A stretch of 9,324 nt of DNA, from NCBI GenBank assembly GCA_046724665.1, contig JBKOWZ010000213.1, forward strand, positions 1 through 9,324, in the 5' to 3' direction. Numbering within the stretch: position 1 is the stretch's first letter; every line of letters starts with the position of its first letter. This document shows, piece by piece, positions 5,458 to 9,324 of the stretch. Source of the DNA: Actinocrinis sp046724665. Lineage in GTDB: Bacteria; Actinomycetota; Actinomycetes; Streptomycetales; Catenulisporaceae. The notes beneath the pieces were generated by a model. It had not been told where the DNA came from and searched no databases. It saw nothing but the letters and a program-made list of their open reading frames with translations. The position numbers were made by a program, and so were the translations under genes.

Positions 5458-7452
5458 ATGTCCTCGTCCCCGTCTCCGTCCCCGTTCCAGATCAGCCGCC
5501 GCCGACTGCTGGCGACGGCCGGCGCCGCGACGGCCTTCGGGCTGCTGCGCTTCGCGCCCGAGGCCGCCGCCAACGCCGGTCCGCAGAGCTACACCGCCAG
5601 CTGGTCCTCGGTGGATCAGCACCCGGCGGCTCCCACCTGGTTCCAGGACGCGAAGTTCGGCATCTACTACCACTGGGGCGCGTTCAGCGTCCCGGCCTTC
5701 GGCAACGAGTGGTACCCGCGCAACATGTACAACTCGGGTTCCGCCGAGAACCAGCACCACATCGCCACGTACGGCGACCCGTCGGTGTGGGGCTACCAGA
5801 ACTTCATCAACGGCGCCTACAACAAGGCGGGCCAGTGGACGCAGTTCGCGCCCAAGCTCGTCTCGCAGGGCGGCAACTGGGACCCGAACGCCTGGGCGGC
5901 GCTGTTCAAGGCGGCCGGCGCCCGGTTCGCCGGGCCGGTGGCCGAGCACCACGACGGCTTCTCGATGTGGAACAGCGCGTCCAACCCGTGGAACTCGGTG
6001 GCCAAGGGCCCGAAGCTCGACCTGCTCGCGCAGCACGCGCAGGCGATCCGCGGCCAGGGCCTGAAGTTCATGGCCTCCCTGCACCACGCCTACCACTACC
6101 TGGGCTACTACCAGTACGTGCCCAACCAGTCCGACCCGAACCTGCGCATCCTGTTCGGCCAGCAGGGCACCACCACCGAGACCCAGCTCTGGTACAACAA
6201 GCTGCGCGAGGTGATCAACGGCTACCAGCCTGATCTGATCTGGCAGGACTTCGACCTCAACAACGTCACCGAGTCCTACCGGCTCCAGTTCCTCGCCGAC
6301 TACTACAACGCCGCCGTCTCCTGGAACAAGGACGTGGTGGCCACCTACAAGGACGGGTTCGACAACAAGGGCGAGATCTTCGACTACGAGCGCGGCGGCG
6401 CGGGCGGCATCGTCACCCCCTACTGGCTGACCGACGACTGCGTCTCGCCGTCCACCTGGTGCTATGTGAACGGCATCAGCCTGTACGACGTCAAGACGAT
6501 GCTGCACTCGCTGATCGACCACGTCAGCAAGGGCGGCAACCTGCTGCTGAACATCGCCCCGATGGCGGACGGCACCATCCCGTCCGCCCAGCAGTCCCTG
6601 CTGCTCGGGATGGGCGACTGGCTCGGCCGCTTCGGCGAGGCGATCTACGCCACCCGCATCTGGTCGAGCTACGGCGAGGGCCCCACCGCGATGGGCGGCG
6701 GCTCGTTCGCCGGCCCGAAGGCCGGTGTCGCGCAGGACGTCCGCTTCACCCGCAGCCAGGACAACACGGTGCTCTACGCCACGACGCTCGGCTGGCAGGG
6801 CGGCACCACCAACATCACCACCCTGGGCTCCAACCAGATCAGCCTGTCGAACCTGGCCTCGGTCCAGCTGATCAACAACGCGGCCGGCCAGTACACCAAC
6901 CTGACCAACTACTACCAGGACGGCGGCGGCCTGCACATCACCATGCCGTCGTCCACCCCGCCGTTCAACGCGGTCGCGTACGTCTTCAAGCTCACCTTCA
7001 ACGGGCCGATCCCGACCCTCGGCGCGGCCCCGATCCCGACCGGCTGGGCGAAGGTCGCCAACGTCACCACCGGCCTGGTGCTCGACGGCGGCGGGAACGT
7101 GGCCTCCGGCTCGAACGTGAAGCAGTGGAACTACGACGGCAGCACCAACCTCCAGTGGCAGTTCGTGGCGCTCGGCGGCGGCTGGTACCGCATCGTCAAC
7201 AGGACCAACGGCATGGTCATCGACAGCTGGGGCAACACCGCCAACGGCGCCCCGGCGCGGCAGGCGGCGTGGAACGGCGGCAACAACCAGCAGTGGAAGC
7301 TCGACCCCGCGGGCAACGGCCGCTACCACATCGTCAACCGCGGCACCAACACCGCGCTGGACGGCGCGGGTAACACCACGGTCGGCTCCAACACCGTCAT
7401 GTGGACGGAGAACGGCAACACCAACAACGAGTACACGATCACCGGGGTCTGA
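5458..7452 (+). CDS. Tat-exported GH29 alpha-L-fucosidase with C-terminal ricin-type trefoil
   Basis: The 664-residue product opens with a twin-arginine signal: S-R-R-R-L-L at residues 13-18, a hydrophobic stretch, and probable cleavage near residues 38-40. The GH29 barrel spans about 50-400: WFQDAKFGIYYHWG, NEWYPRNMY, AEHHDGF (162-168), then LIWQDFD. In GH29 retaining alpha-L-fucosidases the nucleophile is the Asp of the W-x-D motif, here D264. E311 in DYERG is a candidate acid/base, less certain because this residue varies among subgroups. KGGNLLLNIAPMADGTIP (358-375) is the characteristic end of the barrel. A C-terminal beta-sandwich (about 400-520) and a trefoil (about 528-664) follow. 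This trefoil lacks the CLD cysteines of its neighbours and belongs to a different ricin-lectin subgroup. Role: extracellular removal of terminal alpha-L-fucose. It lies between the GH59 and GH54 genes, separated by hairpins. Confidence 0.94.
   Translation: MSSSPSPSPFQISRRRLLATAGAATAFGLLRFAPEAAANAGPQSYTASWSSVDQHPAAPTWFQDAKFGIYYHWGAFSVPAFGNEWYPRNMYNSGSAENQHHIATYGDPSVWGYQNFINGAYNKAGQWTQFAPKLVSQGGNWDPNAWAALFKAAGARFAGPVAEHHDGFSMWNSASNPWNSVAKGPKLDLLAQHAQAIRGQGLKFMASLHHAYHYLGYYQYVPNQSDPNLRILFGQQGTTTETQLWYNKLREVINGYQPDLIWQDFDLNNVTESYRLQFLADYYNAAVSWNKDVVATYKDGFDNKGEIFDYERGGAGGIVTPYWLTDDCVSPSTWCYVNGISLYDVKTMLHSLIDHVSKGGNLLLNIAPMADGTIPSAQQSLLLGMGDWLGRFGEAIYATRIWSSYGEGPTAMGGGSFAGPKAGVAQDVRFTRSQDNTVLYATTLGWQGGTTNITTLGSNQISLSNLASVQLINNAAGQYTNLTNYYQDGGGLHITMPSSTPPFNAVAYVFKLTFNGPIPTLGAAPIPTGWAKVANVTTGLVLDGGGNVASGSNVKQWNYDGSTNLQWQFVALGGGWYRIVNRTNGMVIDSWGNTANGAPARQAAWNGGNNQQWKLDPAGNGRYHIVNRGTNTALDGAGNTTVGSNTVMWTENGNTNNEYTITGV
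7036..7449 (+). other. Cysteine-free ricin-type trefoil of the fucosidase
   Basis: Three repeats of about 40 residues start WAKVAN, WYRIVN and RYHIVN. The first ends in NLQW and the second in NNQQW; the third ends in NNEYTI, so the Trp of the usual QxW is missing. There are no cysteines in the module. It is unrelated at DNA level to the other three CBM13 copies in the window. Confidence 0.85.
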
Positions 7453-7469
7453 TTCCCGCTGACGCAGGC

Positions 7470-7506
7470 CTGTGGTCCGCCGCGCCGGGTGCGGGGCGGA
7501 CCACAG
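7470..7506 (+). terminator. Perfect 12-bp hairpin between genes 3 and 4
   Basis: CTGTGGTCCGCC (7470-7481) pairs exactly with 7495-7506 around a GC-rich 13-nt loop. It begins 18 nt after the fucosidase stop codon and ends 28 nt before the ribosome-binding site of gene 4. There is no T-tract. Confidence 0.6.
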
Positions 7507-7533
7507 CGGTTATGTCACGGCTCAACGAAGAGC

Positions 7534-7538
7534 GAGGA
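7534..7538 (+). promoter_or_regulatory. Ribosome-binding site of gene 4
   Basis: GAGGA lies 6 nt before the ATG at 7545. An in-frame ATG at 7512 has no Shine-Dalgarno sequence, and a still longer frame reaching 7401 would overlap the fucosidase gene. 7545 is therefore the likely start. Confidence 0.75.
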
Positions 7539-7544
7539 CAAGGG

Positions 7545-9050
7545 ATGAAATACGGTTTCGCAGCCTCCGGGCTGCCACGTGCGCGCCGCGGTGCGGCGCT
7601 CGCCCGAGTCGCCGCCGCGTTCGCGGTGGTGGCCGCGGCGTTGGTCGGCGCGGTGGAGACGACGGGAACGGCGCAGGCCGCGACGTCCGAACCCTGCGAC
7701 ATCTACGCGGCCGGCGGCACGCCGTGCGTCGCGGCGCACAGCACGGTACGCGCGCTCTACGCGGCGTACAGCGGACCGCTGTACCAGGTGCGGCGGTCCT
7801 CGGACAACACGACCAAGGACATCGGCGTGCTGACGGCCGGCGGCGCCGTGAACGCGGCGACGCAGGACTCGTTCTGTGCCGGCACGTCGTGTGTCATAAC
7901 GGTGATCTACGACCAGTCCGGCCACGGCAACAGCCTGGCCTACGAGGGCCCGGGCGGGGCAGGCGGGCAGGACACCCCGTCGAGCGCGACCAGCGAGTCG
8001 CTCACGATCGGCGGCAACAAGGCGTACTCGGTGTACATCAAGCAGGGCAACGCCTACTGGCACGACGGCTCCAAGTCCGGGATGCCGGTCGGCGCTCAGC
8101 CTCAGGGCGCGTACATGGTCACCTCGGGGACGCACGTCAACAGCGGCTGCTGCTTCGACTACGGCAACAGCGAGGTCGATCGCAAGGCCGACGGCGCCGG
8201 CGCGATGGACGCGATCTACTTCGGCACCAGCTGCTGGTTCGGCGGCTGCTCGGGCACCGGGCCGTGGGTGCAGGCGGACCTCGAGTACGGGCTCTACTCC
8301 GGCGGCAGCCAGTCCTGGAACCCCGGCCAGCGGGCGTTCAACAGCCGCTACGTGACCGCGATGCTGAAGAACAACGGCACGACGCAGATGGCACTCAAGG
8401 GCGCCGACGCGACGACCGGCACCCTGACCACGCTGTGGAACGGCAATCTGCCCCCGGGCTACAACCCGATGAAGCAGCAGGGCGCGATCGATCTGGGCAG
8501 CGGCGGCGACTGCTGCGCCACCAACACGAACCTGAGCGTCGGCACCTTTTACGAGGGCGCCATCGTCGCCGGCTATCCGTCGGACGCGACGGACAACGCG
8601 GTGCAGGCGAACATCGTCGCGGCCGGTTACAGCAGCGGCACCAACACCGGTGGCACGACTGGTCCGCTGCACGCGGTGGGTGCGGGTAAGTGCCTTGACG
8701 ATCCGAACTCGACGACGACGCAGGGTACGCAGCAGCAGATCTACACCTGCAACGGTGCGGCGAATCAGACGTGGACGAAGACCTCGTCGGGTGCGCTGAC
8801 GGTGTCGGTGGGTGGTCAGACGCTGTGCCTGGACGCCAGTGGCCGGGGTACCACCAACGGCACCAAGGTGATCATCTGGTCCTGCACCGGCGGCACCAAC
8901 CAGCAGTGGAACATCAATTCGAACGGCACCATCACCGGTGTGCAGTCGAACCTCTGCCTGGATGTGACCGGGGCTTCGACCGCGAACGGTGCCCTTGTCG
9001 AGCTGTGGTCGTGCAACGGCGGCAGCAACCAGCAATGGACCCTCGGATAG
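7545..9050 (+). CDS. Secreted GH54 alpha-L-arabinofuranosidase with C-terminal CBM13
   Basis: The 501-residue product has a long Sec signal peptide ending GTAQA, with cleavage after A45. The mature N-terminus EPCDIYAAGGTPCVAAHST matches the start of fungal GH54 arabinofuranosidase catalytic domains (Aspergillus AbfB type). LYQVRRSSDNTT, VIYDQSGHGN, the vicinal-cysteine motif CCFDYGN (C202-C203), YNPMKQQGAI and GTFYEG also match. The two catalytic acids known from the Aspergillus enzyme align with E247 (DLEYGLYSG, nucleophile) and D322 (GSGGD, acid/base). The barrel-like beta-sandwich covers about 47-365. Fungal GH54 enzymes carry a CBM42 at the C-terminus; here it is replaced by a CBM13 at 373-501, joined through a SGTNTGGTTG linker. 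Role: hydrolysis of terminal alpha-L-arabinofuranosyl side chains from arabinoxylan, arabinan or arabinogalactan outside the cell. It is the last + strand gene, convergent with a GH62 gene. Confidence 0.94.
   Translation: MKYGFAASGLPRARRGAALARVAAAFAVVAAALVGAVETTGTAQAATSEPCDIYAAGGTPCVAAHSTVRALYAAYSGPLYQVRRSSDNTTKDIGVLTAGGAVNAATQDSFCAGTSCVITVIYDQSGHGNSLAYEGPGGAGGQDTPSSATSESLTIGGNKAYSVYIKQGNAYWHDGSKSGMPVGAQPQGAYMVTSGTHVNSGCCFDYGNSEVDRKADGAGAMDAIYFGTSCWFGGCSGTGPWVQADLEYGLYSGGSQSWNPGQRAFNSRYVTAMLKNNGTTQMALKGADATTGTLTTLWNGNLPPGYNPMKQQGAIDLGSGGDCCATNTNLSVGTFYEGAIVAGYPSDATDNAVQANIVAAGYSSGTNTGGTTGPLHAVGAGKCLDDPNSTTTQGTQQQIYTCNGAANQTWTKTSSGALTVSVGGQTLCLDASGRGTTNGTKVIIWSCTGGTNQQWNINSNGTITGVQSNLCLDVTGASTANGALVELWSCNGGSNQQWTLG
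8652..9047 (+). other. CBM13 ricin-type trefoil module, copy 3 (mosaic)
   Basis: Complete trefoil with three CLD and three QxW motifs. Its linker and first subdomain (8652-8785) resemble gene 1 (2411-2544), with about 11 differences in 134 bp. Its last 116 bp (8931-9046) match gene 2 with one difference. Codon use here favours GGT and NNG more than in the catalytic part of the gene, consistent with an imported or exchanged module. Confidence 0.9.
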
Positions 9051-9100
9051 GCATGCGCTCGCAGCTAGCGTGACTCCACAGAGAAGCTGAGCATGTAAGT

Positions 9101-9141
9101 GGGGAGGAGCCCCAGCCGTTCAACGGCTGGGGCTCCTCCCC
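9101..9141. terminator. Strong bidirectional terminator hairpin
   Basis: The 20-nt arm at 9101-9120, ending CCCCAGCCGTT, is the exact reverse complement of 9122-9141. In RNA this gives a stem of roughly 18 bp closed by a short TTCAA-type loop. It lies 50 nt after the stop of the GH54 gene and 26 nt after the stop of the convergent GH62 gene on the other strand, so one element can end both transcripts. Confidence 0.85.
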
Positions 9142-9167
9142 GAGATGTGTCGGTCAGGCGGAATCGG

Positions 9168-9324
9168 CTAGTGCTGGAGCGTGAGCAGGCCTGGGCGCCA
9201 GGGGAGTTGGTCGTAGGCGCCGCCGGCGCTGGGGTTCTTGCCTTGGTAGAGGAGTTGGAGGTTGCAGGGGTCGACGGTCATGGTCTGGTCGGGGTTGTTG
9301 CGGACCAGGTCGCCGTGGCTGATG
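9168..9324 (-). CDS. GH62 alpha-L-arabinofuranosidase, C-terminal end only
   Basis: The reverse strand reads 51 codons up to a TAG at 9168-9170; the rest lies beyond the right edge. The visible peptide includes ISHGDLVRNNPDQTMTVDPC, then LQLLYQGKNPSAGG and LPWRPGLLTLQH at the terminus. From memory this is the conserved end of the GH62 catalytic domain of Streptomyces-type arabinofuranosidases (NDISHGDLIR, DPCNLQ-LYQG, LPYRPG-LTL). GH62 enzymes release arabinofuranose from arabinoxylan and arabinan. Any binding module must be N-terminal, because the protein ends right after the catalytic fold. The catalytic residues are outside the window. The gene is convergent with the GH54 gene and shares its terminator. 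Confidence 0.85.
   Translation of the reverse strand, partial: ISHGDLVRNNPDQTMTVDPCNLQLLYQGKNPSAGGAYDQLPWRPGLLTLQH

Noticed and set aside
5941..5961. Glu instead of Lys before HHDGF in the fucosidase
   Set aside because: AEHHDGF is, as far as I recall, a common bacterial variant in GH29 and not evidence of inactivity.
434..9035. Very long minus-strand open frames (434-2605, 2659-5313, 5425-7329, 7515-9035)
   Set aside because: They are antisense to clear enzyme genes. Their translations are Val/Arg/Gly/Ala-rich low-complexity sequence without domains, as expected from high GC at third positions.
2411..9047. CBM13 copies as a CRISPR or mobile repeat array
   Set aside because: The repeats are in-frame protein modules at gene ends, far apart and without spacers or terminal inverted repeats.

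Overview
The window is very GC-rich, with strong G/C bias at third codon positions, long accidental open frames on the opposite strand, and Sec/Tat signal peptides with AxA sites. This suggests the chromosome of a filamentous actinobacterium (Streptomyces or a relative such as Catenulispora or Actinospica). The genus cannot be fixed from the sequence. I found no RNA genes, CRISPR array, transposase or phage gene.

Layout: positions 1-397 hold no convincing gene but carry candidate control sites: a 16-bp palindrome, a 10-bp-period direct repeat overlapping a consensus -35, and a small hairpin. Four exported, multidomain glycoside hydrolases follow on the + strand: (1) a right-handed parallel beta-helix enzyme, possibly GH141-like, with a C-terminal ricin-type trefoil (CBM13), 398-2809; (2) a GH59 beta-galactosidase/galactocerebrosidase with CBM13, 2914-5328; (3) a Tat-exported GH29 alpha-L-fucosidase with a different, cysteine-free ricin trefoil, 5458-7452; (4) a GH54 alpha-L-arabinofuranosidase with CBM13, 7545-9050. 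On the - strand, at the right edge, is the last 51 codons of a GH62 alpha-L-arabinofuranosidase, convergent with gene 4. A strong, perfect hairpin between them probably terminates both. Each of the three other gene junctions also contains its own long perfect hairpin.

The locus reads as an extracellular saccharification cluster. Its predicted activities remove arabinofuranose (GH54, GH62), galactose (GH59) and fucose (GH29), plus an unassigned beta-helix activity. This points to a branched, fucosylated arabinose- and galactose-containing plant glycan, such as arabinogalactan-protein glycans, pectic side chains or decorated xylan. The three CBM13 modules are near-duplicates, and their DNA shows mosaic similarity suggesting recent gene conversion. 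The most novel elements are the uncharacterised beta-helix enzyme, the bacterial counterpart of the human Krabbe-disease enzyme attached to a CBM13, and the exchanged lectin modules. I see no defence or mobile system.
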